DNA of 64,000 bases from Leuconostoc mesenteroides subsp. mesenteroides (GTDB lineage Bacteria; Bacillota; Bacilli; Lactobacillales; Lactobacillaceae): positions 1,101,501-1,165,500 of the forward strand of contig CP046062.1 in NCBI GenBank assembly GCA_009676745.1, read 5' to 3'. The position numbers and the translations under genes were made by a program. Below are positions 25,252 through 33,396 of this stretch, piece after piece (the first letter of the stretch is position 1; each line of letters opens with the position of its first letter). A model generated the notes under the pieces. That model was not told the DNA's origin. It made no database searches and saw nothing but the letters and a program-made list of their open reading frames with translations.

Positions 25252-25953
25252 ATGAAAAATAAATCGAATACTTTATTCCAAAGTGTTAAGCCGTGGCAAA
25301 TCATTCTTTTAACTATTGGAATTATTCTAGTACTAGGTGTTTTTATTTTTAGAAAGACTAATCATAATAGTATTCAAAATAATGAAAGAGATAAAGTACA
25401 TATAAATCATACTTCATATCAATATAAGGGCATTTCAGAAGTCAAAACAAAGCAAATTCAGAAAGCAACAACAGCTGTTGATAAAGCACTGACGGAACGT
25501 ATTCAAAATGAGAAAAACGATGATGACGTAAAATTAGCAAACAAATTAAGTTCAAATATTAAAAGTGACGATAATGATACACATGAAATTAGAAAAGCGT
25601 ATGAAAATGTGATGATGGTTGTTAATGGGTCGAGTATTGATAGATTGCAAGTTGCTCGATCTTATCTTGCTAATTTAAGCAATACCACATTATCAAAAGA
25701 GCTTGAAAATAAATTTACTGAAAAAATGGTTACAGCAACTGCTAGAGATATTAGTGACACGCCGTCTTATGTTGAAAGCCAAACAAAACCACTAACAAAG
25801 GAGAAATTGAAACTCAAAGAAGCTGAAATGGTAAAAAAAGATGCTAAGGCTAAAGCTGATTATGATGCACAAGTTAGAAATACACAAGCTGCTTCATCAG
25901 AAGATGCTGAGAATGAGAAAACTTGGTCATCAAATGCAACTGTTACACCGTAA
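25252..25953 (+). CDS. Membrane-anchored unknown protein of the element (cargo)
   Basis: 233 residues from ATG 25252 with GGAG 9 nt upstream (a GTG at 25237 overlaps that site and is less likely). One N-terminal membrane segment (PWQIILLTIGIILVLGVFIF) is followed by a hydrophilic, Lys/Asp/Asn-rich helical domain, probably outside the cell, with a charged coiled tail (KEKLKLKEAEMVKKDAKAKADYDAQ). No lipobox. Not recognised. It is divergent from the XRE repressor and likely under its control. The following 270 bp (25954-26226) show no supported gene; a hydrophobic open stretch on the minus strand there has no start codon. Confidence 0.72.
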   Translation: MKNKSNTLFQSVKPWQIILLTIGIILVLGVFIFRKTNHNSIQNNERDKVHINHTSYQYKGISEVKTKQIQKATTAVDKALTERIQNEKNDDDVKLANKLSSNIKSDDNDTHEIRKAYENVMMVVNGSSIDRLQVARSYLANLSNTTLSKELENKFTEKMVTATARDISDTPSYVESQTKPLTKEKLKLKEAEMVKKDAKAKADYDAQVRNTQAASSEDAENEKTWSSNATVTP

Positions 25954-26226
25954 TCAACATCACACTCACAAACAATAGATACACAATTGACTAAATATTA
26001 TATAAATAACCATCAATACACCAGTAACAATAATAGTAGTATAAATTATTGCGTAAGCAGGTACATCAAAACATACAATCAATCCATATATCGTTACTGA
26101 TGCCCTTAATGATTCAAATTTTGATAAAAATGTTTGGAAAAATTAACAGTAATTTACATATAAAATGATGTATCTGTGCTTCTAATTATGGTGAAAGAAT
26201 TAATCGAGCAAAGAGGTATTAGAAAA

Positions 26227-26967
26227 ATGGAAAAAGCTGATATTCCAGGTAAATGGAATTTATATGAATTTGCAGGGTTACCTGATTTTTTTCACTGGGA
26301 CAGAGGAGAAAAGGCCGATCGTATCTATAGTGAACGTACTGAGAAAATTGAAAAAACACAACTTTTGTATAAGCGAATCACTATTTTATCGCTTGTGTTA
26401 GGAATTTGGCTTTCACTGGCAATCATTGGAATTCCATTTCTGTTTGTTGCCTTTATCTTCAGAAAAAATGGTAGGTTAGGAAAGAAACTGACAGCCGAGC
26501 TTAATGAATCACAAAGACAGTTTAAAAAGGTTTGGTATGCCCATACGGATATTTTTGTAGAACCATTAGCGAAAAAATTCATGCATGGACAGTGGAAGAT
26601 GTTTAGACACAACAGGATATGCCTAATTTATAGCAGTGAGAGGATTATTTATTTTGATGTGGACGAAGAACTGTTAGTGGTTTACAATATCCAAAATATT
26701 AAAGACGTAAGTCGAGAACGCTTGCATACGGGTGCTCAGACAAATGGCATGTCTAATTCAGTTGGTGGAGCAACAGTTGTCGGTAATACAGGATTAACAG
26801 TTGGTGGCGCGCAAACTGCCACACAATCAAATACAATCGATTTTTATGAATGGCATTTTGATATTTTAACCGATTTTTTTGATTATCCTAAAGTATCAAT
26901 GGTATTACCAGACTCACAAAGCGTTGAAGATTTCATTGGTAAAGCGTATGCAATCTTGAAGCCTTAA
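26227..26967 (+). CDS. Membrane protein with PH-like domain, unknown (cargo)
   Basis: 246 residues from ATG 26227 (GAGG 10 nt upstream; earlier ATGs have no such site). An N-terminal charged region with WNLYEFAGLPDFFHWDRG is followed by a hydrophobic hairpin (ITILSLVLGIWLSLAIIGIPFLFVAFIF). The soluble domain has strands of the kind seen in bacterial PH-like domains (RICLIYSSERIIYFDVDEELLVVYNIQNIKDVSRERL) and a Gly/Thr-rich loop. The family is not recognised. It stands between two other membrane-anchored genes of the element; no terminator was seen between it and the next gene. Confidence 0.7.
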   Translation: MEKADIPGKWNLYEFAGLPDFFHWDRGEKADRIYSERTEKIEKTQLLYKRITILSLVLGIWLSLAIIGIPFLFVAFIFRKNGRLGKKLTAELNESQRQFKKVWYAHTDIFVEPLAKKFMHGQWKMFRHNRICLIYSSERIIYFDVDEELLVVYNIQNIKDVSRERLHTGAQTNGMSNSVGGATVVGNTGLTVGGAQTATQSNTIDFYEWHFDILTDFFDYPKVSMVLPDSQSVEDFIGKAYAILKP

Positions 26968-27030
26968 TGATGTATAGTTGTTCATTTATAGCAATCAGTG
27001 TGAGTTTTATTATAGATTTGAAGGAAAAAT

Positions 27031-27417
27031 ATGAACAGTTTAAAAATGAAGCAGTTATTATCCAGTAAGCGCGTGTTAATAGGAGGTGTTGCATTTTTTT
27101 TGGTAAGTACTATTATTTGTATGATATTATTGCTACCAAAACATCTACAAGGGAAGTATTCACATACTACAAATATGTTTTTAGTTACATCAACTGATAC
27201 TTTGGAATTTAATGGAAACAAGGTTACTGAGTACACCGATGGACGTAAAACAAATATTGGTACTTATAAATTATCTGATAAAACATTAGAAATTAAAATT
27301 AATGGGTATTCAATGACCGCAAATCTCTCAAATGATAAAAAATCTTTTACCGTTAAATCTGCTAGCGGTGTTGCTGAGCTAGCTAAAGGTTTTGAATATA
27401 CTAAATCGAATAAATAA
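27031..27417 (+). CDS. Small membrane-anchored protein, unknown (cargo)
   Basis: 128 residues with one N-terminal membrane segment (VLIGGVAFFLVSTIICMILLL) and a short beta-rich domain (KYSHTTNMFLVTSTDTLEFNGNKVTEY ... GTYKLSDKTLEIKING), like the small lipocalin-type domains of DUF-type secreted proteins. GAAGGA is 6 nt before the ATG. It follows the PH-like gene by 63 bp. Not recognised; an outer-face role is inferred. Confidence 0.7.
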   Translation: MNSLKMKQLLSSKRVLIGGVAFFLVSTIICMILLLPKHLQGKYSHTTNMFLVTSTDTLEFNGNKVTEYTDGRKTNIGTYKLSDKTLEIKINGYSMTANLSNDKKSFTVKSASGVAELAKGFEYTKSNK

Positions 27418-27471
27418 TTTATTTGTGGCTAACTACCAAAGTACAATTTGAAAAGAAATAAAACATATCTT

Positions 27472-27635
27472 TTGACATTATTCGATACAAATGATACTAT
27501 TATGGTATAGGAAGCAACAACTCTAGCAAAAAAGCCGTGATAACGGATAATCGCATCGCACCTATCTAATGATAACGTGACGGGTGCGATTTTTGATATA
27601 CAGAAGCGCCCCGTCCAATTGGATGGGGCGCTTTT
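27472..27635 (+). ncRNA. Candidate small RNA or leader upstream of the transfer genes
   Basis: Promoter TTGACA (27472-27477), 17 bp, extended -10 TGA-TACTAT (-10 at 27495-27500). About 50 nt later come two successive hairpins: ATCGCACC/GGTGCGAT with T5 (27555-27594) and a 13-bp GC-rich stem AAGCGCCCC..TCC / GGA..GGGGCGCTT with T3 (27604-27635). No reading frame was found. It fills the space before the gene at 27717 and may be a terminated RNA or an attenuator controlling transfer genes. Confidence 0.5.
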
Positions 27636-27716
27636 ATGCATTACAGAGTATCAATGGTAACTGTTAGAGATGACTTTATGACAAATACTAATTAAACCGA
27701 ACTGAAGGAGAATCTG

Positions 27717-28025
27717 ATGAAAAATAAGAATAGCTGTATTTGTAAAGATACAAAAGTAGATAGGTATAAGCACTCAATGATAAGTAAAGATAATTTATCC
27801 ATAATAGAAATTAAAAAAAGTGACATTTTAAATGCCATTGATATTTTGGAATCCGAGGTATTCTGTCATTGGTCAATCATCAAATTAAGGTTCCCACAGA
27901 TATGTATTCCGCTGGGCCCAATAACTATTAAGGTTATTGGAGAAAAAGAGTATATTCATTGTTTGCATGATTTAATAGCCCTTTTATATGTTAGAAATTG
28001 GAATCAAATGTACAGTCGAAAATAG
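27717..28025 (+). CDS. Small unknown protein of the element
   Basis: 102 residues, basic N-terminal half with a CICKDTKVDRYKH stretch and a more hydrophobic C-terminal half (LRFPQICIPLGPITIKVIG). AAGGAG lies 7 nt upstream of the ATG, supporting translation. No membrane segment is certain. It is the first gene after the tandem hairpins at 27555-27635 and precedes the transfer genes. Not recognised. Confidence 0.6.
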   Translation: MKNKNSCICKDTKVDRYKHSMISKDNLSIIEIKKSDILNAIDILESEVFCHWSIIKLRFPQICIPLGPITIKVIGEKEYIHCLHDLIALLYVRNWNQMYSRK

Positions 28026-28130
28026 GTATTCAATTATTTATTGAAATACGACCAAACAAAAACCACGATGTCGTTAAACTCTTGGTAGCAACGAAAGAAA
28101 CTACAATAAAGTAGTTATAGGTATATTTTT

Positions 28131-28517
28131 ATGGCTTTACAAAATACATGGGCGTTTACTCAAACAACGTTCAACGATAATAAGTTTAAGAACCAAACAA
28201 ACAATCAGTTTGTTATGGTTTCACAACGACCTTATGCGAGCAAGAAAAATCCTCAAGATATTGGTGTGTCACTGACTCTCCAAGTTGTCAAAGATACTGG
28301 TGATTATGGATTTGATAAGCATACTGGTATGAAGCGAGACAATAATGTTTTTAACACATTTGATGTTACGATATTGAATCGCGTTCAACATCTTGATGCA
28401 CAAAAGGGTGATATCATTCGCCTGGGTGACATGATTACTGAAAAAACCTTCATTATTGGGTTTGATCTCATTCTACGTTATAAGAATGTACAGGTGATTA
28501 AGCGTGAAACGAAGTAA
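28131..28517 (+). CDS. Unknown protein preceding the coupling protein gene
   Basis: 128-residue soluble protein starting MALQNTWAFTQTTFNDNKFKNQTNNQFVMVSQRPYASKK, probably mostly beta strand. It occupies the position taken by Orf22/Orf23-type (DUF961) proteins in Tn916-like elements, immediately before the FtsK-like gene, whose start lies 14 bp inside its 3' end. I do not see clear DUF961 identity. A hairpin AACTAC/GTAGTT lies about 22 bp upstream. An accessory transfer role is inferred only from position. Confidence 0.65.
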   Translation: MALQNTWAFTQTTFNDNKFKNQTNNQFVMVSQRPYASKKNPQDIGVSLTLQVVKDTGDYGFDKHTGMKRDNNVFNTFDVTILNRVQHLDAQKGDIIRLGDMITEKTFIIGFDLILRYKNVQVIKRETK

Positions 28518-29853
28518 AATAAAAACGTCGCGTTATTTGCGTGGACAACTTTTGCTGATGTTGGAATCCTTGTTACTAGTACTTGTAACAGGGATTTTCC
28601 TTTTAAACAAGTTCTTGTCGTTTGATATATCAGCGACCATATTTGACAGTATTATTTGTTTATTCTTTACTATTCTGCTATCTTCAATCGTACTTTGGGG
28701 ATATCGAAACCATCTTTTTAAAGGCGTCAAATATGCTTTTAGACACTACATAATTTGTTTATCTATTAGGCGTTCTTTAATTGACTCTGATTATTTTGTT
28801 ATACGTCAATTTTTTGAGAATGATGTAATTAAATTGCCAAAAATTAGTTTGTTGTTCGAAGATAACTATCAACGAGCGATACTGTTAATTGAAAACAGAG
28901 TAAATTATATACATCGGTTGGATAATGTTCAGTTGTCAAGTGCTTTGAAAAGTTTTGTTGTTGAAAACTCGTATTTAACAAAAAACGAAAACTATTATTG
29001 CTTTGAGTTATTTGATAGTCAATTTGAACGACGGTTAACTTTTGATTCTGTTGCGGATATGTATGCTTTCAGTTCTCATATCAGTAATACCGAATTATTC
29101 ATTGATAAAATTACACAAGTTCCATTACATCATTCGCTAATAGTTGGTCAAACTGGCTCAGGGAAAACATATGGAGTTTATTCATTCTTGCTCCAGATGC
29201 TCAATAAGCCGATAAATTATCATCTATTTTTAGCTGATCCAAAAGGGTCAAGTCTTTCAGTTATTGGAGATATTTTAAATCAAAAATGTACTGCGGAAGA
29301 TGTTGACGAAATTATTAACTTGTTACGTCAGTTTAACAATAAAATGGAATATCGAAAATCTAAGTTGAAGGCTAAGTTACCTTCAAAACTAGAAGCTTCA
29401 TATATAGATTTTGGATTTCCTCCATATGTGTTTATATTTGATGAGTATGCTGCTTTTCAAAGTGTAGTTCAGACAATGGACAAAAAGCATCGTGATGAAG
29501 TAAATAAGTTAATCTCTCAAGTTGTTCTTCAAGGACGTCAACTAGGTTTCTTTCTTTTTATTGTGATGCAAAAGAGTGATAGTAGTTCTTTGCCTACGAT
29601 GATTCGAGACAATTTGCCATTGAAGATTGTTTTGGGCAATGCTGAACAACAAACTTACGTGACGGCTTTTGGAACAGGCGTAGAAATTCCAAACTATAAT
29701 TTTCGTATTGGGGAAGGTGTGTTCACTTATCCGGGCATTGCTAACAATCCCAAAATTTGTGCATTTAGTAATCTTAATTTTGATATTAATGATGCTTTTC
29801 AGTCCAAGCGGGGGTTATGTAATAACCCCCGCTCCATGAAAAAAAGAGGTTGA
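28504..29853 (+). CDS. FtsK/SpoIIIE-type conjugal coupling protein
   Basis: 449-residue membrane ATPase expected to bring relaxase-bound DNA to a conjugation channel. Two membrane segments lie at about 14-60, then Walker A GQTGSGKT (215-222), a Walker B-like FIFDEYAAF and the sensor region QGRQLGFFLFIVMQ. It resembles Orf21 of Tn916 (TcpA/FtsK type) in size and order. The start is GTG 28504, inside the 3' end of the preceding gene, with AGGTGA 8 nt upstream. The 3' end carries a 27-bp perfect hairpin (29807-29833) just before the relaxase gene. Confidence 0.9.
   Translation: MKRSKIKTSRYLRGQLLLMLESLLLVLVTGIFLLNKFLSFDISATIFDSIICLFFTILLSSIVLWGYRNHLFKGVKYAFRHYIICLSIRRSLIDSDYFVIRQFFENDVIKLPKISLLFEDNYQRAILLIENRVNYIHRLDNVQLSSALKSFVVENSYLTKNENYYCFELFDSQFERRLTFDSVADMYAFSSHISNTELFIDKITQVPLHHSLIVGQTGSGKTYGVYSFLLQMLNKPINYHLFLADPKGSSLSVIGDILNQKCTAEDVDEIINLLRQFNNKMEYRKSKLKAKLPSKLEASYIDFGFPPYVFIFDEYAAFQSVVQTMDKKHRDEVNKLISQVVLQGRQLGFFLFIVMQKSDSSSLPTMIRDNLPLKIVLGNAEQQTYVTAFGTGVEIPNYNFRIGEGVFTYPGIANNPKICAFSNLNFDINDAFQSKRGLCNNPRSMKKRG
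29807..29833. other. Candidate origin of transfer (oriT) hairpin
   Basis: Perfect 12-bp inverted repeat AGCGGGGGTTAT / ATAACCCCCGCT around a 3-nt loop, without a T-run, 23 bp before the relaxase start and inside the end of the coupling protein gene. oriT sites of Tn916 and ICEBs1, processed by related relaxases, also contain C-run/G-run inverted repeats between orf21 and orf20 equivalents. Function is inferred by analogy. Confidence 0.55.
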
Positions 29854-29855
29854 TA

Positions 29856-31091
29856 ATGAATCCAATACTATTACTCGGAATTGATGAATTCACAATGGTG
29901 TTAACTATAAGTAAAACGAAAATTACAACGCTGGCTGAGTGGTCAAACATCGCAATAAAATGCATTAAAAAATTCAGCCAGATGACTGATCTGGAAAATA
30001 TATTTGGGAAGCAAGCACCATTAGAAAGCAAAACACCTCAAGGGTACACTATGGGTTATCAATATGGAAATAACCCATTCTATTTTGCAATAGCATACCA
30101 CCCAGATAATATTCAAATGGGTATTGTCGTTAAGTTTTCAGCATATGCATGGGCATATTATTGTGAACAGTATCAATCATATTATCAGAAATCAATGAAC
30201 ATCAAACAATTTCTAACTGTGACTGATACGGATGATTTTCATTCTCGTCTAAGTCGAATTGACTTTACTGCCGACTTTCAAAATTGGAATTTCACAGTTG
30301 ATGATATATATCGCCACATAACAGATGGGTCGTGGATAATTAAAAATGCTGAGGGAAAGAAAAATCCATCAGGTATTTCAGCCCATGAAATTAACAAGGT
30401 TGTTGAAACGTTCTACGTTGGTTCAAAGAGAGGTAATACCAGACTTTTTTTGAGAGTTTACGATAAGCATTTGGAACAGATGGAACAACCTAGTTTTAGG
30501 TATGAAGAAGCTTTGTCTGTAAGTAGTTGGGTGAGGCTCGAAGCAGTGTTTAAAGGTAAATATGCTCACCAAATTACAGAGAGCATTCGCACAGAACTAA
30601 ATTATGAAGAAACTGCTTTAAAGGCGTTTATAGCTAGTAAAATGATGGAAAAATATCGTTTTGTGAGTATAGATGATAATATGTATGCCGAACCAACTGT
30701 AGCATTAGTGAATGCTGTTGAAGACTATCAGTTTGGCAGTTTGCGTTTAGAAAGTCCTCGTGATAATGAACTCGTCAAATCAATACGACATCTTATGAAA
30801 ACATCAGGTCTGTATACAACTATGTATAAATGTGATGAAATTTGGGGTAAAAATGCAGGTATGGAACTTATATGGCGTTTAGCTCATGCATATCAATTTT
30901 GGAATCATCCATCTGATGATGCTATTCGTTGGGTGAATATTCATCGTAAAGAGATGGAAAAAACAACATTACAAGAATTATTTATGGATATTGGAATTAA
31001 TCAAGAAGTAGTGCAGAAGAATAAAAAAGAGACCATTACTACGCCTCCTAAAGCAAATAGTAATGGCTCTATTCCTGATGTAGAGTTTTAA
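29856..31091 (+). CDS. Rep_trans family relaxase / replication initiator (MobT type)
   Basis: 411 residues from ATG 29856, with GAGG 6 nt upstream and 3 bp after the coupling protein stop. Motifs of the Rep_trans family (PF02486) include the acidic metal site SRIDFTADF and VGSKRGNTRLFLRVYDKHLE followed by WVRLEAVFKG. Orf20 of Tn916 and NicK of ICEBs1 belong here: they nick oriT and start rolling-circle transfer or replication. The C-terminal tail is Lys/Thr/Pro-rich. Placement after the FtsK-like gene matches Tn916 order. A catalytic Tyr cannot be assigned with certainty. Confidence 0.9.
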   Translation: MNPILLLGIDEFTMVLTISKTKITTLAEWSNIAIKCIKKFSQMTDLENIFGKQAPLESKTPQGYTMGYQYGNNPFYFAIAYHPDNIQMGIVVKFSAYAWAYYCEQYQSYYQKSMNIKQFLTVTDTDDFHSRLSRIDFTADFQNWNFTVDDIYRHITDGSWIIKNAEGKKNPSGISAHEINKVVETFYVGSKRGNTRLFLRVYDKHLEQMEQPSFRYEEALSVSSWVRLEAVFKGKYAHQITESIRTELNYEETALKAFIASKMMEKYRFVSIDDNMYAEPTVALVNAVEDYQFGSLRLESPRDNELVKSIRHLMKTSGLYTTMYKCDEIWGKNAGMELIWRLAHAYQFWNHPSDDAIRWVNIHRKEMEKTTLQELFMDIGINQEVVQKNKKETITTPPKANSNGSIPDVEF

Positions 31092-31148
31092 TCTACGCAT
31101 ATATTATCTCATGCTTCTTGTTCGAATGAAAGAAATGAGAACAAAAAT

Positions 31149-31364
31149 ATGAAATCTACAATTTGTAAACAAGACTTGGTTCAATTAGGGTATAAAGAAC
31201 ATACGGCCCGTAGTTTGATTTGCCAAGCCAAAGCTATTATGGTACAACAGGGTTATCCGTTTTACAACAATCGACGTCTGGGACGTGTCCCGACAAAAAT
31301 TGTTGAGTCAATTATTGGCACAAAACTTTATTTAAATAGTGGAGTGATTAATAATGATGAATAA
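31149..31364 (+). CDS. DUF3173 family small protein (excisionase-like)
   Basis: 71-residue basic protein (KQDLVQLGYKEHTARSLICQAKAIMVQQGYPFYNNRRLGRVPTKIVESIIG), a DUF3173 pattern with a winged-helix look (LGYKEHTARSLI then RRLGRVP). Such genes sit directly before tyrosine integrases of this type, and it overlaps the integrase start by 11 bp. A recombination directionality role is likely from context but not proven. The ribosome binding site before its ATG is weak. Confidence 0.85.
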   Translation: MKSTICKQDLVQLGYKEHTARSLICQAKAIMVQQGYPFYNNRRLGRVPTKIVESIIGTKLYLNSGVINNDE

Positions 31365-32640
31365 AATGCAAGAAACTACAAAATATAGTGGAGTCTTTAA
31401 AGATTTGAAAAGTGGAATGTATTTCTACCAAACAGAACTTGGAATTGACCGAATAACTGGTAGAAGGGTGAGAAAGAAGTCACGTAAAGATTTAACAGGG
31501 CGCCCATTTAAAACGGCTATATCTGCAAACAAAGAACTAACACGGGTTAAGAGAGAGTATTACCAAGCTAACAGCTATGCTAATTATCAAATGACGTATC
31601 GTGAGTTTTTAGAACAAATATATATTCCTGCATATAGAACGGAAGTTGAAACAAGCACATTTTTAGTTCGTAGAGGGGCGTTAATGAAATTTTGTGAACG
31701 TTTTGGCGCTAAACAACTACGAAATATTAATATTGAAGATGTTCAAAATTATCGTACGTACTTATTAACTGATAGGGATGTGGGCGGCGCAGGATATTCG
31801 CAAGCGTATGCCAGTTTGATATTTGGAATGTTTCGAAAAACTTTAGATAAAGCAGTTGCTCTGAGATACTTAGAATATAATGTTTCTAAGCGAATTGATG
31901 CCATTCCAAAGTCAAAAGCTATTGTTCCTTACTGGACTGCTAACGAATTTGAGAAAGTTATTAAACAAATTTATGTTGGTGATTTTTTAGAAAATCTTTA
32001 TTTCGTTATGTTATGGGTTTACTTTATGACAGGCGTACGTGTTAATGAAGGTATGGCACTTTACTGGGGCGACGTTGATTTAGACAAGAAGTTTATGCGA
32101 GTACATCACATGCTGTTTTTACAATCCCGTAGAAATTGGACACGTAAAAATTATACTAAGACCACAGGTGGAAAACGTACTATTTCTTTAGATGATACAA
32201 CGATTGACATTCTTAGAAAATGGCGAAGAAGACAAACACAAGTGGGGCTTGGTAAAGACCATAATTTCATTTTCACTTATGATGGCTTGCCTATGATTAA
32301 ATCAACCTTATCTCGTGTCATCCAACGATACGCAAAAGCTGCAGGTGTGCATTCTATTCAAGGGAAGGGCTTGCGTCATAGTCACGCTTCATACCTCATT
32401 AATGAGTTTAATGTTTCAGTTCTAGTTTTATCTAAGCGTCTTGGGCACAGTGGCCCAGATATTACTTTAAAAAACTATGCACATATGTGGGTAGGTGCTG
32501 ACAGTGCTATCGTAGAGCAAATGAATGGAAATATCAAAGTAAACACTGCTGAAAAGACTTTAGTAAAGTTTCATGGAAATCAATCTATAATTGGTTTGGG
32601 TAAACTTGATTCCCCACCAACCTCCCCACCAAAGCAGTGA
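31354..32640 (+). CDS. int: Tyrosine integrase
   Basis: 428-residue site-specific recombinase for insertion into guaA. The N-terminal arm-binding domain (about 8-65), core-binding SAM-like domain (about 80-175) and catalytic domain are all present. Catalytic residues: Arg229 (TGVRVNEG), the LRHSHASYL motif with Arg341, LGHSGPDITLKNYAH with nucleophile Tyr375. GGAG lies 9 nt upstream of ATG 31354. The C-terminal tail PPTSPPK is encoded by the tandem repeats proposed as arm sites. The gene ends 51 bp before attR. Confidence 0.96.
   Translation: MMNKMQETTKYSGVFKDLKSGMYFYQTELGIDRITGRRVRKKSRKDLTGRPFKTAISANKELTRVKREYYQANSYANYQMTYREFLEQIYIPAYRTEVETSTFLVRRGALMKFCERFGAKQLRNINIEDVQNYRTYLLTDRDVGGAGYSQAYASLIFGMFRKTLDKAVALRYLEYNVSKRIDAIPKSKAIVPYWTANEFEKVIKQIYVGDFLENLYFVMLWVYFMTGVRVNEGMALYWGDVDLDKKFMRVHHMLFLQSRRNWTRKNYTKTTGGKRTISLDDTTIDILRKWRRRQTQVGLGKDHNFIFTYDGLPMIKSTLSRVIQRYAKAAGVHSIQGKGLRHSHASYLINEFNVSVLVLSKRLGHSGPDITLKNYAHMWVGADSAIVEQMNGNIKVNTAEKTLVKFHGNQSIIGLGKLDSPPTSPPKQ
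32612..32635 (+). repeat. Tandem 12-bp repeats, candidate integrase arm sites (right)
   Basis: CCCCACCAACCT then CCCCACCAAAGC, inside the 3' end of int. The left counterpart at 22612-22635 has the same orientation and 12-bp period. Confidence 0.6.
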
Positions 32641-32691
32641 ATAGATGATTAATTTGCTGATATATCAGTGCTTTCATAGATGGTTTACCTA

Positions 32692-32705
32692 TTGAGTGGG
32701 AATAG
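32692..32705 (+). repeat. attR, 14-bp direct repeat
   Basis: TTGAGTGGGAATAG identical to the end of guaA at 22509-22522; marks the right boundary of the element. Confidence 0.9.
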
Positions 32706-32715
32706 ACTTCAATTA

Positions 32716-32747
32716 AAAATAAACCTCTTTTGAGGTTTATTTTTTTT
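32716..32747 (+). terminator. Probable original guaA terminator, displaced by the insertion
   Basis: AATAAACCTC-TTTT-GAGGTTTATT with a T7 tail, 11 bp beyond attR. In the empty site it would lie 11 bp after the guaA stop. Confidence 0.85.
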
Positions 32748-32797
32748 CGACAAATTAGCTATCTTGATTTAATTAATATTACGTCCAGAAGGACTTT

Positions 32798-32968
32798 TTA
32801 TTTCAAAAAATTATTGCGGTTTTCCCAGAGATATGAAATTGCTAAGATAAGCAATCCTAAGTTAGAAGCAATAATAGCAAAAGTTGGCTGGCTCATAATC
32901 CAACTAATCAAAGATGCAAACATAAGTATGAGTGAAATCATTAAAACAAAAACAGATACTTTTTTCAT
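32798..32968 (-). CDS. 56-aa two-helix membrane protein
   Basis: ATG at 32968 with GGGAG 8 nt upstream opens 56 codons ending TAA at 32798. The product MKKVSVFVLMISLILMFASL... has two hydrophobic segments (about 4-26 and 30-46) and a charged end (WENRNNFLK). It belongs to a row of three minus-strand genes that are each exactly 171 bp. No known family recognised; a small membrane protein, possibly immunity- or stress-related, is only a guess. Confidence 0.6.
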   Translation of the reverse strand: MKKVSVFVLMISLILMFASLISWIMSQPTFAIIASNLGLLILAISYLWENRNNFLK

Positions 32969-33063
32969 AAAACATTCTCCCTAATTTTGATTGCTTAAAA
33001 ATAAATGTAAAACATCGGATACAACTACTACCGTTCATGTTATCACAGCAATTATTTTTATTC

Positions 33064-33097
33064 AAATAGCCCGCTTTTGTAAACAAAGCGGGCTATT
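33064..33097. terminator. Terminator hairpin between small membrane-protein genes
   Basis: AAATAGCCCGCTTT paired with AAAGCGGGCTATT, usable mainly for the minus-strand gene at 33121-33291, with T-rich sequence following on that strand. Confidence 0.8.
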
Positions 33098-33120
33098 ATT
33101 TGGCCTAGTAAAATTAATTT

Positions 33121-33291
33121 TTATAGTGATGGAATAAATATGAAGCACAGATAGATGAGCACAATAATTTGTACTACAATGCCAACAACAGTGGTGATGA
33201 TTATATAACGATTGTGAAGAATCAATCCAGCGATTAAAAATGATGTTAATAGCAGGGTTAGAATAAGTAATAATGAAAAGGGCACTATCAT
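33121..33291 (-). CDS. 56-aa two-helix membrane protein, paralogue of the next gene
   Basis: Start chosen at ATG 33291 (MIVPFSLLLILTLLL), with GGAG just upstream on the minus strand; a longer frame to 33348 lacks such a site. Two hydrophobic segments enclose the turn HNRYIIIT. The pattern LIAGLILHNRYIIITTVVGIVVQIIV matches LFVGIIIHSRGTIMITSFGIAIQTIL of the gene at 33397-33567, so the two are tandem duplicates. No known family; membrane location is clear. Confidence 0.65.
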   Translation of the reverse strand: MIVPFSLLLILTLLLTSFLIAGLILHNRYIIITTVVGIVVQIIVLIYLCFIFIPSL

Positions 33292-33396
33292 ATTCTCCGA
33301 TGTTTTTGCTATTGCTATTTTATCACAAATAAGCTGAGAAAAATCCAACGGAATATGGATTTTTATACAGTTACTGAGTCTGAATTGGTAGATAAT

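Larger units (their letters stand above)
22509..32705 (+). mobile_element. Integrative mobilizable element in guaA (about 10.2 kb)
   Basis: Bounded by identical 14-bp repeats TTGAGTGGGAATAG (22509-22522 in guaA, 32692-32705). It holds integrase and DUF3173 protein at the right end, a Rep_trans relaxase with an FtsK-like coupling protein and candidate oriT, plus cargo at the left. No VirB4, VirB6 or lytic transglycosylase gene is present, so it should need helper conjugation machinery. The 3' end of guaA is a known target of Tn916-related tyrosine integrases in Firmicutes. A palindromic hairpin just beyond the right repeat (32716-32747) is probably the original guaA terminator. Confidence 0.9.

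Noticed and set aside
25980..26140. Minus-strand hydrophobic open stretch resembling a holin-like remnant
   Set aside because: No ATG or plausible start follows the upstream stop until near the end, and no ribosome binding site is present. At most it is a relic.
29807..29833. Terminator of the coupling protein gene
   Set aside because: The stem is strong but has no T-run, lies before the stop codon and would block the coupled relaxase gene; an oriT role fits better.
22509..32705. Reading the element as a full conjugative element or a prophage
   Set aside because: No VirB4, VirB6 or hydrolase genes and no phage structural, packaging or lysis genes are present; relaxase plus coupling protein fits a mobilizable element.
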